Assembly: GCA_031213475.1 (NCBI GenBank)
Contig: JARUPZ010000008.1
Span: 8,218,388 to 8,282,387 of the forward strand
Direction: 5' to 3'
DNA length: 64,000 bases
Origin: Nereocystis luetkeana
Taxonomy: Eukaryota; Sar; Phaeophyceae; Laminariales; Laminariaceae
Shown: positions 42,660-54,700 of the stretch, one piece after another
Numbering within the stretch: the first letter of the stretch is position 1
How the letters are laid out: each line of letters begins with the position of its first letter
Program-made: the position numbers and the translations under genes
Notes under the pieces: generated by a model
Databases searched by the model: none
Told to the model about the DNA's origin: nothing
What the model saw: the letters and a program-made list of their open reading frames with translations, nothing else

Positions 42660-43397
42660 TGTGTGGCGTGGTTGGAAGACGAAACCTGCTCTGCTCGTTT
42701 CGTATTTTGTCTGACGCCAAGGGGCTGGGCATAGTTGACGAACGCAGGGCGGAGACGGCAGTCTGGGTAGCAAGGTACCAGGCGGATTAGCAAGGAGAAC
42801 CTGGCTATATATACTACTCGTACCACAACAAGCTGTGCTGCCGTCACACCTGGAAGGTGCTCTGGGCTTTTTGGTCTGCCTGTTATTTCCCCTTTGTTAT
42901 TTTTTCTTGTTACTTTTTCCCTTGGTTCTTTGTCTTGTGCTTTGTTTACAAGCAGTGGTGTTTTTTCCTACCAGGTATTTTATTTTATTTTTCCTTCTTT
43001 TCTCCAGCTCTCGTTCTTTTTCAAGTGTTGGCCACACCTCGCCTGCGGGGGGGGGGCACGACAGATTGTTTCTCTTAGATTTTGCTTGCCTTTTTCTTCT
43101 TTTTCTCTTTCGATTTGTCTATCTTGTTTTTGTTTTCTCTTTGATTGTTTCTTTTCGTTTCACTATTTCATAGATTGCGTATGTCGTGCCTGTCGTATCT
43201 ACTAGTATGATGATATGGCTTTGCCCACACTGCAGTGCACACTGCACACGTGGCAACGTAGTATCTCTCTGTGGCGTAGCTTTGCAGTTTGTGACCACAG
43301 AACTTGTACCTCTTCTAGGATTGAAGAATCGGCACGGACACTGGTTGTGCTGGATGTCGACGGGTAGAAAGAACGGTTTAATTAGAAGAACACACAC
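42660..43397 (+). mobile_element. LINE 3'-end fragment, copy 2
   Basis: Reverse complement of 6565-7250, with the same order of blocks from GTGTGGCGTGGTTGGAAGACG to GAAAGAACGGTTTAATT. It contains a TACCAGGTA word at about 42970 in a T-rich stretch where copy 1 lacks it. Confidence 0.75.
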
Positions 43398-43478
43398 ACG
43401 GTACATACAAAAACCTATATATTTCGCTATTTTTGCCAATACTATATTTGTGGTCCTATTTCCTATATATATATATAT

Positions 43479-43663
43479 TTTTTTTTTTTCTCATCCCATT
43501 CATTATCTTCGCACATCTTTTTCTCTCTCTCCTTCCAACTCGTAACTCAGATCCGGGGTCACATAGCAGGCTCTTCTCCCCCCTTCCCGCTACGGTACGT
43601 GCCTTCGTTTTCATCGCGAGAAGATTTCGGCCTTTTCTTCCCTCGTCGACTCGCCTCGAATTG
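43479..43663 (-). mobile_element. SINE fragment, 5'-truncated
   Basis: T run, CTCATCCCATTCATTATC, CAACTCGTAACTCAGATCCG, CTACGGTACGTGCCTTCG, CGTCGACTCGCCTCGAATTG. Close to the 11347-11696 body. Confidence 0.8.
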
Positions 43664-43683
43664 TGCTATGGTCCCCCGTAATA

Positions 43684-44028
43684 CCAGAGAGGTTCTACCT
43701 GGTATATATCAGGTACGTACGTACCTGGTACACAGCACAGCACAGGTAGCACGCACCTGGTATAGTGTTTAAATAGAAATGGCATACATATACATATACA
43801 TACCACCATTCGGGTTCTGCACGTACTGTGCACGTGAGAGAGTATTATATAGTAGGCCACACCACCGTGGCTTGGTCGCTGTGCGCCCGCGTGTGTGTGG
43901 TGTCTCATACGAGCAGGAAGAAAAAGTAAAGAAATATATAGGCTCAGATCGGCACGGAACGAAGAATCAGAAGATCATGCTGCACATTGTCGGATGGCAA
44001 GAGAAATAATAATAAGAAATTGGTTGTA
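43684..44028. other. Spacer rich in TACCTGGTA and GTACGTAC words
   Basis: 43690-43765 holds two TACCTGGTA words, a near match and GTACGTACGTACC. No gene. Confidence 0.5.
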
Positions 44029-44154
44029 TTATACGGGGGGCCATAGTTTTAACAGGACCAAATATTGTTCGTAAAAATGGTTATAAACATACAGGTTTTT
44101 ATGTGTACCATAGACTATGGTCCTGTTAACTATAATATATGGTCCCCCGTATAA
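44029..44154. mobile_element. Family A MITE, complete, with small internal additions
   Basis: ATACGGGGGGCCATAGTTTTA at the left and TATGGTCCCCCGTATAATA at the right. TATAATATA has been added just inside the right end. Confidence 0.8.
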
Positions 44155-45279
44155 TAGTATACTATAGTAGAGTCTTCATGTAAGCGTCACATCAGTTCTG
44201 ATTTGTCGTACGAGTATAGGATACTGTGCCGCGCTTTTGTTCTGGAGAGTTCTTCACTTTCTGATATTATTATAGTCGTTTATTAGAACAACAGAACACT
44301 ATACACAGCACACATTGTCGGATGGCAAAGCATATATATATCTAACAATATAATAAGAAAATTGGGTTGAGAAATACGGCTCACAGCAGCAGTGTGATGG
44401 TGAGTGGGTCCAACTCTTAAATCGTATACAAAAGAGTCCTTCTCTAAATCGTATACAAAAGAGTCCTTCTCTATGTCAAGGCCGGAAAAAATAAGACATT
44501 TTTGAGCCTGGACAATAACAATAACATGACGCGGACGTGTTCACAGCACACACACGTAACGTACGTGGCGTGTGTGTTATCCATCATCGGGTGTACCAGG
44601 GTATACCTTTCGTACAGCAGTAGCATTTTGTGATATCCTATTAAAATACGAGTACTACAAATAAATGCTCCTCCTACGATGTACCAGGTACCTCTGGTAT
44701 GCAGCACCCGGTATAACTGACGGAGATAACACACAAGCAACACGTACGTGTGGTGAGCGCGTTCTTTGCTGTTTTGCGAAACGAATTACACTCTGCATAA
44801 TATACGTACTCGGCTTGGCTGTTCCGGTATACCACGAAGATGTCGGGAGTCGGGAGACATGTCAAGCAAGGCAAAACATGCGCTGTCAAAAGGGTGTAGG
44901 GCAGAAGTGTTCCACACTAAAACCTAGTAGTTTGGTGTCAGTCACGGCATATCAAGAGGCAAAGCTGCTGTCTGTCAAGGGTTGAAAGTCCTGTCTCCAG
45001 ACATCTTTGGCTGCACAGGATCTTAATTCGGAAATCATGGAAGCAATTTTCTCGATAATTTTGCCGACTTTTTTTTTCGGATGGTTCTTCCCCCCGAGGC
45101 CCGGGTTTTCCTAATGATCGGATAAAATAAAAAACACGTTACGGTATTTCACTGTTCACAAACAGAACGGATACGGATCGTAGATCCTATAGACGTATCT
45201 CCCACCCCCCACTTACTGATGTACAGCACATACCGCAGAATTGACGATCGGGCATGCTACCATAGCTAGCTAGCCGGGC
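44155..45279. other. Upstream of the ARM-like gene, no supported gene
   Basis: A 29-base direct repeat (AAATCGTATACAAAAGAGTCC, 44419-44476). Promoter elements of the downstream gene cannot be recognised by eye. Confidence 0.4.
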
Positions 45280-45784
45280 ATGGCTGATATCGATGTCGAA
45301 CTGGAGCTGCGTCGTTTGGGCGGTATTGACGGAGCGATCCTTCTCCTTCGCCGCCACCGTCCTCCCGGTGGTGGTGGTGGTGGTGGTGGTGGTGGTGGTG
45401 GTGGTGCAGGGATCGACGACGAAGTTCAAGCCCGCAGGATCGAGCTTGGCGCAGCCTTGCTGGCTTGCGTCGTCGGATTAGACACTGCTCATACTCCTCC
45501 TGCTGCTCCTGCCGCTGCTACTGCTGGTGCTGCTGTTGCTGGTTGTGGTTGTAGTGGTGGTGGTGCCGCGGCCACGGCGACGGCACAGCAAGCACAATGC
45601 GGCGCAACTACTACTGTTGTCTCGTCGACCGAGCAAGAATGCAGCGCCGCAAAGCTGCGGTCCAGTGCTGGGCATGGCAAGGCGGGTTGCACAGCGGTGG
45701 CGGCTGCGTTTTGGGAGCAGAGGGCTCTATGGTCGGCCCTCCAGGCCCTGCAAGGTGCCCGGCGCTTGTGTGCTCGTCGTACCG
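45280..45784 (+). CDS. ARM-like gene, exon 1
   Basis: Starts MADIDVELELRRLGGIDGA at an ATG preceded by CCGGGC. Residues 28-41 are a poly-Gly run from a GGT microsatellite (45367-45408), followed by ELGAALLACVVGL, a low-complexity Ala/Gly/Thr stretch and WSALQALQGARRLCARRT. It ends ACCG before GTATGC, phase 1. The two visible helices on either side of the poly-Gly loop fit one ARM unit with an expanded loop. Confidence 0.65.
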
Positions 45785-48700
45785 GTATGCAAGGCGTTTC
45801 TTTTTCGCTGGTAGCTTCGTCAAGCCCCGACGAATGTGTGTACCGCTGCTATTGTATGTGCAGTAATAAGTAGTATTAATGGCAAATGTTTGTCATGCTC
45901 TCGCCGCGCTCTTGTGTTGCTGCAAGGCTAATCGCTGACGGGGAACACCCGTCAAACAAGCTGTTCGCGCCTGGGGTTTGACAGGTTTGCACTCGGGGCG
46001 AGAAGGCGGAGGAGGGGGGGGGGCGTATGTGCCACAAAGGGTTGATTGTGCTGTCCGTGCCGTCTACTTTACCGCTTGCTGTACTCGATGACAGGTGTGG
46101 TCACACCGACCTCTCGCACCCTCTTGCTCCGGGTGGTGGCCACCCTCGGACGCCATGCACAATCGCCTGGTGTTGCCTCGAGGCTCTTTGGCATGCTGCG
46201 TGAGGGTATCAAGGGCAACGACGAAGAATGTGAGTTCGTAGTAGGCGTCGGCCGGGCCGGGCTGGGCCGTGCCGGGCGGGGCCGGGTCGGGTCGGGTTGG
46301 GTCGGGACAAGATAGGATAGTCGCAGGCACTACATGCAGCACACACTTACGTCGGAGTACAATCTCGCAACGTTTATGGGCCAGACCTGAGTCGACGCGA
46401 TATACCTTCGTTGTCTACCGTCGTTCGTCATCGCAGGCACCATCTCATAAGCTCGCTGCCGTATTGATGAAATATTTTGTTGTGTGCGTTTGGTGAAAAA
46501 AAAAGAAAATGCCTGGTGTGTAGGAGGTACCCTAAGGAGTCGTCAAAAGAGCAACAGCAGCAGCAGTGTTCGGCTGAGCTGGTCCCTTCCCAGGTATACT
46601 GCTGCACCAGCATATGTACTATTAATAAGTGTGCTGCACAGCAGCAGTAGCTCACCTCCTAGCGAGAACCGCTGCTGTGTACGTACTACAGGTATCGGTA
46701 TTTTCTGGCGGTACTTTCGTTGCTGGCTGAAACTCCAGTGAGAACTTTAGCTGCTGTGAGTGGGGTGCCCAATTTAACCCCTTTTGGACTGCGGTCCCGT
46801 TTTTGTCCCCGAAACGGGACCGCAGATCCCAAAGGGGCATACACCCTTTTAGAACCGCAGTCCCGTTTGGGGGACACGTTACCTAGGATTTAAGTGGATT
46901 GCCCCCAAAACGGGACGAACCGCAGTCCCGTTTTGGGGACGCGTTACCTAGAATTCAAGTGGACTGCCCCCAAAACGGGACGAACCGCAGTCCCGTTTTG
47001 GGGACGTGCTACCTAGAATTTAAGTGGATTGTCTCCAAAACGGGACGAACCGCACTCCCGTTTTGGGGACATGTTTGGTAGAATTCAAGTGGATTGCCCC
47101 CAAAACGGGACTGTAATCCTAAAAGGGCTCAAGTTTCAAGTCCGCCCGTGACAGTCCTAGAAGGGTTAAGGCCACCCCGTGACAAGCCAATAAACGTGGT
47201 GTTGTCTCTAATAATACGGTCTTGCCATTTTTTCCTACTGACCATACGACTAATGGTTCCAAGTACTTTTTCTCCTCGTGACAGAGCCGATCTTTAATAA
47301 CCTGGTGTTGTCTCCCGAAACATCTGACTGTAGCACGGATGGTCGTAAAATTGGGTACATACCCCATTGCTGTTGTACTAGCGCCGCTGGAGAAGAAGCA
47401 ACCCTAACTCCAAGTACTGTACAGTATATAGTCTGTTGCCCGAAATGTGAGTGCAGTTCGACGTTATATCGGCTGCTCACGAGCTGCTTTGTAGACTGCA
47501 TAGCATACCCGGTACCTGGTACCTGGTACGCACAAATATCGGTATGATCGTAACATACATGTGTATTTCATATAGGACAAGTATATAGTATTAACGTACA
47601 CATTTACAGGGCCACAACATCACTACGTGCGCACGTAGTGTTTGTGTACCTTATGTTTGTGTACCTTATGTTTGTGCATTTACGGTCACAACCGACAATG
47701 ATGCCTGGCACTGGTACGAACCATGCTCCCTCGACAAGACAATAATCAATCAATTTCTCTCGCTAGGAACTCCCGTTGGTCGATATTAGTAACCGCCGTC
47801 AATGACAAGAAAGGGTGCGTGCGAAGACCTTTGTTGGAACCAGTTGGGTCGGGTTTTTTTGTGGTACGACCACAACCCATGGAACCTGCCTCAGAGTTAA
47901 TGCAATGCAAGCCAAGCACATTCAGATTAAAAACAGCATTTCGGCCACATGTTGTGCCACAACCATAGGAAGGTCCTAACAAGTTTCGCGAGTTGGGACC
48001 GTATTCATTTAGGGAACAGACCACTATTATAAAAACCCACCCAAATTAGTTTCGACGTAACTGCGGCGGGAGAGACTTTCAGTGGCGGCCCGGATCTCTC
48101 TGGCGTCAGATTTTCCTCGTGTGTGGCCTCCGGCTTCACCCAGGTCATAAGGAAGGTACTTAGAGCGTGCCTCAACCTTCTACGGCATCCTCTATACTCT
48201 AGGCGGCCGTGTGGATTCGTAATTCGCATTCGCTTATCGCGAAATAACCACACATACACCCGTGTTATTGTACTTTCCCCCAGGTTGTCGTCATGCTTCC
48301 TGCGCTCTGGCCTGGGGGCTGCACGACAGCGAAGGCCTCGCCACAGAGTCGGCGTGCCCCGAGCGCGTCACGGTTCTGCTGGCCCTTGCGTTCCCCGGCC
48401 AGTTCCTGCTGCCCCAGCCAATTTTAGGTACTTCAGTCTCTGCAACTACTACCACTGCTACTACTGGGTTCAAAAGCGAGGCAACCGTGGCTACTCGTGC
48501 AGGGGGCGAAACACGTTTTAGGGCTTTTGCCGTCGGAGACCGGCAGACGCGTGAAAACGCACTAAGCTGCCTTTGCAGCATCTCGGAGGTGATTTTGTCT
48601 TTCGTCGACGGGCTCGTTGTGTACCACTCTGTCCCTCAATAAAATAACGCTTTGGATATACTATTAGTCTACAACCGATCGTCGTATTGAACGTATTGTG

Positions 48701-51700
48701 CCCTATCTCGGACTTTCCTCCCAAAGAAGCCACACCTTTTGTGTACGCACTGTGCCTGCAGCAGTACCTACGGTGCTTGTTTATCGTAAGTCGTGGCCTA
48801 CTGCGGCTGTGTACTCCTTCGCACGTGTATATAGTTGACCCTACCTTTACTGCAAACCTCAACAGCTTGATAGTTTTCCCCCAAGGACGAGAACGAGGGT
48901 GCACCCTATTTCCAGCATATAGGAGGCGTGGTTGATGCCGGGAGGGAAGGGGGGTGGGGTGTGCTCATGTCATGCATGGCCGTAGTCGTATGACCATAGA
49001 CCCTCGCATGGAGCAGCTTCAAGGGGGGGGGGGGGGAGGGGTGAGCGTGCAGACGTGCAGATGTTGCCGCGGGGTGGGTATTGCTTGCGCTGTGCAACGT
49101 TAAACCATTCGGGGCCGACGTCTTGGCCAAAAAGATGATACATGCGTCCCAGGTACATATATACTTGTGTCCTAATCGATCGGGTTGGCGGGGACAGAGA
49201 CTCCTCCCACTATGTACAGGAATATAACGGTCGTTGGGATCAAATGTTGACATACAAACGGTGTTTACACTTCGGTGCGCAGTGGTTTGTCTTTTGAGGG
49301 GTACACCATAACCACCGACCTACGTATCATAAAGCGGTCAGCACTAAAGCACAATCTGGGGTCCAGGCTGAACAGCCGGACGGACCCCCGGGACGGACCC
49401 CCAGATTGTTGGGTCTGTTGGATGTTGTCCCTTGCCGCAAGTACTGATCTAGCCGTCAGAGCTGACTGCTAGCTCAGCAAGGTGTATCTCCAACAACACT
49501 CCCCTTTCGCGACAAAGGCATGATACCACGAATGGTCGGGACCCCCCCCCCCCTCCCCCCCTCCACGATGTGAGTGTAAAAAAATCCTTGTGGAGATATT
49601 GAACAATGTAGTACGCTAGTTAGCCGTACCGAAGCGAGAGGTTGTCGCCACCTTTCGGGGTTCGCTACTGCACGTTGTTGTCGGAGACATTGAACTGTGT
49701 AGCCAACTCCACGAGGTGTCGGTAACCTCCCAATTCGGTACGCCTCGTGGTGTGCTAAATTGTGTCGTGTCTCCATAAAGTTTTCTACGCCCGTATCGTG
49801 CAAATGGGGGGGGGGGGGGGGTGTACTCGATATCATGCATGGGCGTAGTCGTATGACCTTATATTCTCGCATCCCTACAATGCCGGGGCGGATCACGTCG
49901 GGTTGTAACCGACCAGGCATTGTGCAGGGGGGGGGGGAGGCACCTGTGGTGCCGAAGAAAAGGGCGCTTCAGCCATTCTAGCGGTGTACGACGGTGGCAC
50001 CCACCTACGATACAAGAAAACCCTTGAGTTCCCAGGATCTGGGTTGCCCAGGGCCTGGAATCGCCCAGGGGGGCTGGAATCGCTCGGGGTCTGGGCTGCC
50101 CAGGGCCTGATTTGCCCAGGATCTAGATTGCTCAGAATCTGGACGTGCACACCGAGCATGACCCGTCGGGCTCAAGCCATCGTGTGAATATCGTCAACCA
50201 ACAATGAGCGTACGGTTACCTACTACATACACATGAATATCACAGCATCACTTCGTTTCCTTTGCACAATATGATGACGTATGTGACAGGCCAGCGAGGC
50301 TGCAGCGAAGAGCATCTGCGAGGCTAGCGGCATCGAGCCGCTCTTTCTCCTCGCCGTAGGGGGGGAGGGCACTGCCGACGGTATGAAGCATGTTGTTGTA
50401 TACCTGGTATAACTGAGTACAAAGGTCTATTTCTGTCAGGGACAGGAGAGCCCCTCGGCAGGTCCTTGCTCTCACGCTTGCGCCAAACGTCTTTCACGCG
50501 CGCGGTGTGGTCATCTCGTAGTCCCTAACCGAATAGCTCCACCCTTTCCGTAAGGCTGTGGTTCCACATAGAGCGGTAGACAACGAGGCAGGCACTAAGT
50601 CGACCCCTACTCAGGTCTAACCCGATCAATCTTTCGCCCGGTTCGCTCGCGAGAAGAGCAATCCTCCGTTTCGCGCTTACAATATTTCTCCGGCTGTGCA
50701 CGCCTCACTCGACTCAAGGGGCTTCGGTCCACATGTACAAATAACTGTTGTTTTGGGGCAGTGACGCTGTGGTCGGACCCTTCGAAGTTTTCGTGCAAAC
50801 GGCTTCCGTGCTGGGAGCCGGCGGCATCGAATACTGCAGTAGCTGAGACAGGTCGTAAGGCCGTGGCCACCACTACTGTAGACGTTTTGTCGGAGCTTTC
50901 GAACGGTGCACTTGTTTGCCCGTGTCTGTGTTTCATGAGGAGAAAACGTATTTCGTCGGTCGTATCATCGTGCGATCCGTGTCGAGGTTCAAGGTAATAC
51001 GTGCCAACGAAAGGCATTGCAACTCTCACCCGCTCAATCCTCCATTCCACGTGTTGTCGCTGTTGCACTGGGTGCCGAACGAGCGATGGCGTTGCCCCCT
51101 CCCCGACAAGGCAGTTGCATTCTATTCCCATTGCCGTCGCTGGAAGTGACCACACCAGAATACCAAAACCAAATTATTCGACGCATGTGCAACAACGTCC
51201 GCCTCGTAACCGGCTTTTACCAGGATGCAGCCCTCCCTTCCTTGGACTCGCCGCATATCTCACGGCGCTTCGCGCTTGGCGCACGCAAGAAAACTTTACC
51301 TCGTCGGTGAAAACTCGGCATGTTCCGTCTCGGCATTGTGAGGATGCGAGGGTCTGCGGGTCATATTCTACGACTACGGCCATGCATTACAATGACTTCA
51401 CTCCCCCTCCATCCGTGCTGCGTGCTGAAAACGTTTTTGATCGTCTTTGTGAAGACGGACCGCCTACTCCACCCTGCAAGCCAGATGACAACCGCCCCCG
51501 CACGAGTCTTCCGCCCTCTCGCGCGTCTCTAACAAGACGCGAAAGCCTTCCATCCGCTGCAAGAAGCGACGGGAGACCGATGACCACTGGGGCAGCTCCG
51601 GCCAGAGCTGGAGCAAGGAAATTCCGAAAACGGGACGCGACGACCACGGCGGATTCCATGGCCGAGGGGATACCCTGGTCGCTCTTCGCAGACAATAGCC

Positions 51701-54700
51701 ACGGAAGTAGCAAAGGCAGCACCCGCGGGAGCAGCCGAGGAAGTAGCCGCGGAAGCAGTGCTGGACGCCCAAAATCGCCGAAACCCGGTAGTGGGTTAGC
51801 CGTTCCGCCACTCGAAAGCGTGGCGATTGAAGCGGCACCGTCGTTGCCGAGGGGCGAAACCAAGCTAGCGGTAAGCGGTGCCACTAGAACCGACTCTGCC
51901 AATATGCGGAGGGGTTGGTTGCCACGGCCACCACCGGTCACAGACCTACACCTGGCGTCGATGGAGAGGCAGACGCTCCTGGCGACCGCGTGCCTCCTGG
52001 CATGTTTGCGCGGGCACCCCCCCTCGTACTCGGCGGGGATGGTGAGACCCGCACGATTCGACGGCGACCGCGGAAAGCGAAGTTCGAGAGCGCCGACCGC
52101 CGAGGTTGAGGCTCTCGCCGGGGGCCGGCAGGTGGATCTCGCAGGAGGATCGGCGGACTCTTCTTCTTCTCGGGGTGAGTTGGACTCTGCTCGAGAGGAG
52201 GCGGACTCGCTGCCGCCTTCGTCGGCGCCGTCGTCGTTGCCTTTAGAGAGTCAAGGGTGCCCTCGGCATCATGGTCCAGCCACAGGGGACAAACCGAAGG
52301 GCTCAAGGGCAAGGCTGCGCATCAAAAAGAAGCTCCTGCCGCGCTGGCGTGGGGGGGGAACCCAAGCGATGAAAAATCATGCCTCTGCCGCCGCCGCCGC
52401 CGCCGCCACCGTGCCAGCCACGGCGGACTGCAGGAATGATAGATTCTCTCGGGGCGGGGTTAGCGACGACGAAGACCTCAGGAAATCTACTGGAGTGTCC
52501 GGCCATGACGACCCCGGCTGTTGGGATCGCCACGGGACTGGCGGGGAGGAGTCGAAGATGGAAACGCCTCCGCAGAAGAGTCGACAAAAAGGGAGCGGAA
52601 AGGCGATGCTTGTTTTCGCCGAACTGGAGCGACTCAAGGCGGTGTCAAAAACGCCCGACTTGCTCGCCGCGCGGTGCCCGTTGCACCAAGAGCTGGGAGT
52701 ATTGATCCTTAAGAGGGGCCTCGAGGGCTTCGAGGCAAAAACCGGCCGCCCTGAAACGAGGTAAGCGGTGTTTTCGTTCCACACCCAGGAGCTTCCCGGG
52801 TGACCACTCCTACTCCACCACTGTTTGGCATGTTTTTCACTCACTCGTACGTTTCGGCAAAAATATCAGTGCCTTGTAGCCAAAATCGCCCACATACAGC
52901 CGGGGGGGCAGTTGTAAGCTTTACCGTTGAGCCAAGTTTATCAAAGACACATATGCACCTGCACGTGCGCCGCCGTCATTCAGTGGCATGGCTTACGCCC
53001 GCCATTCGGCGCTAGATGCATGTGGTCGTGGTTTCGATTGAGCTGCACTTATCCTAAGCCCCACGCCGCACCGCACTGTGTTGCCATCCCGCCCCCGCCC
53101 CCCCATCATGCCCCCCACTCTCTCCCCCCCCCCCCTACCAAAGCCGGAACCCCAAGAGAGGCGTCGCCGCGCCGAAGCCCACCCGGCGAGAAGAGACGCT
53201 CCGATCGGTCCTCCGGAGTTCCGGGGCCCTCCGCTCTCTCTGCTGGCTCCTCTTGCACCGCCGTGACAACGTTTCCGACGGAGCGGCGGCCATTTTGTTC
53301 GCGTTGGTCTCTAGCCCCGATGCCCGTCCCGTCGCCGCCACTGCCGAGTGGGTGCCTAGCCTTATCGAGCAGGGGTGCGTGCCGGTGCTGAAGATGGCTG
53401 CGGGGAGACAGCCGCGGCGGCCGCGACAACTTCCGGTCACATCTGAGAGAAGGAGTGATGCCCCGCGCGCGGGCACCACAATCGCAGGAAAACCGGAGGT
53501 TCCGCCGCTGTCCTCGAATGTGGTGACGGCCGTGTCGGCGGCGATGAGGCCCCGAGGAACGCCGCACCTTCTCGGCGAGTCATCGGCAGCGCTGCGGACT
53601 GCCGAACCGTGGTGTTTCCGCGGCCTTGAAGGAGAGCGCGGATGCGGACAGGATGCCAACGGTGCTGCCCCGTCTGACAAGGGGTGGGGGCGCGGTATGG
53701 GTACGCAGGGAGGAGGAGGGACGATGGAATCAGTGAACGACGACCCGGGGGAAGCCGCGCGCTACCTTATGGAGTTCCTCAGCAGGGAGGCGTGCACACG
53801 GTATTTCGACATGCTTGCGCGCTCCGTGCGCGAGTCTGGAAGCCGAGAGCTCCGGGCGAACGTGGCTATCGCACTCGTTATCTTGTCGACCGAGAGTGGC
53901 GAAGGGTACGCTTTCGAGGTGCGCAGCCATCGGCTAGGAATCGTTGCGCGTGATGCAGCCTTACCAAATCAAAGCATATCATTCTTGGATATCTGTCTTC
54001 CGCAAGGAAAAACTGCCCACCTCGAAAGATGCCAACGCCAGCAACAAGCTGATACGCTCCAACCTAACCCCAGGGCAGTCCGTCCAATGCTCATAAAATG
54101 TATAGCGTCCCCCCCCCATTCCCACCCTTGCTCAGTCTCGAAAGCGATGCGTGATCAATGGTCGAATGACAGAGGCAGGCAACCAATGAGTTCGCCCCCT
54201 CCCCACCCTATCCTAGGCAATCGATGGTGACCACAGGCGGCGAAACACGAACGGCATACAATGACAAACATTTCTATGGAATATGTGGAAAGGCGTTATG
54301 AGCGCCCATATGTTGGATGTGTCTTTATGAGGAGCAAGCACGGTCTCAAAACAGATGCGTGGACGATGAAAAAATGACTCTAGCGAGCAACAGATGAGTA
54401 CACCCTCCCCCCCCCCCTCCGTCCATAAAAAGATGCAGCTGATCCTTCATGCGACTCGCCGGATACCTCGCGGCGTTTCGCGCTTGGTGCAAGCTCTGCC
54501 TGGTCGATGAAAACCCGACATGCTCCGTCCCGGCATGTAGGGTTGCGAGTGGCTATGGTCATACGACTACGGCCATGCATGAGATTGAGTACATCTCTCC
54601 TATCGAGTACACAACCCCCCCTCCGTTTCGTAAAGGATGCGTTATCAATGGTCAAATGCTTAACGTAATCAACAAATGAGTACGCCCCCCCCCTACATGA

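Larger units (their letters stand above)
42629..43683. mobile_element. Family A MITE split by a LINE 3' fragment and a SINE
   Basis: The family A left end TATTACGGGGGACCACAT stops after AATAGGACCT (about 42660). A LINE 3' fragment fills 42660-43397. The family A interior resumes (TACATACAAAAACC, TATATATTTCGCTATTTTTG, GTGGTCCTATTTCC, to about 43463). A minus-strand SINE occupies about 43479-43663 and the right end CTATGGTCCCCCGTAATA closes at 43683. The order of pieces equals one reverse-oriented family A element with two insertions. Confidence 0.75.

Noticed and set aside
48970..49010. 5S rRNA similarity of the CTACGGCCATGCATG core of family E
   Set aside because: The match to the start of 5S rRNA is about ten bases and the rest of 5S, including its internal promoter, is absent.
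51001..51480. 5' part of the 587-codon frame as coding sequence
   Set aside because: Includes a minus-oriented family E copy (51180-51412). A good acceptor at 51480 allows the exon to start after it.
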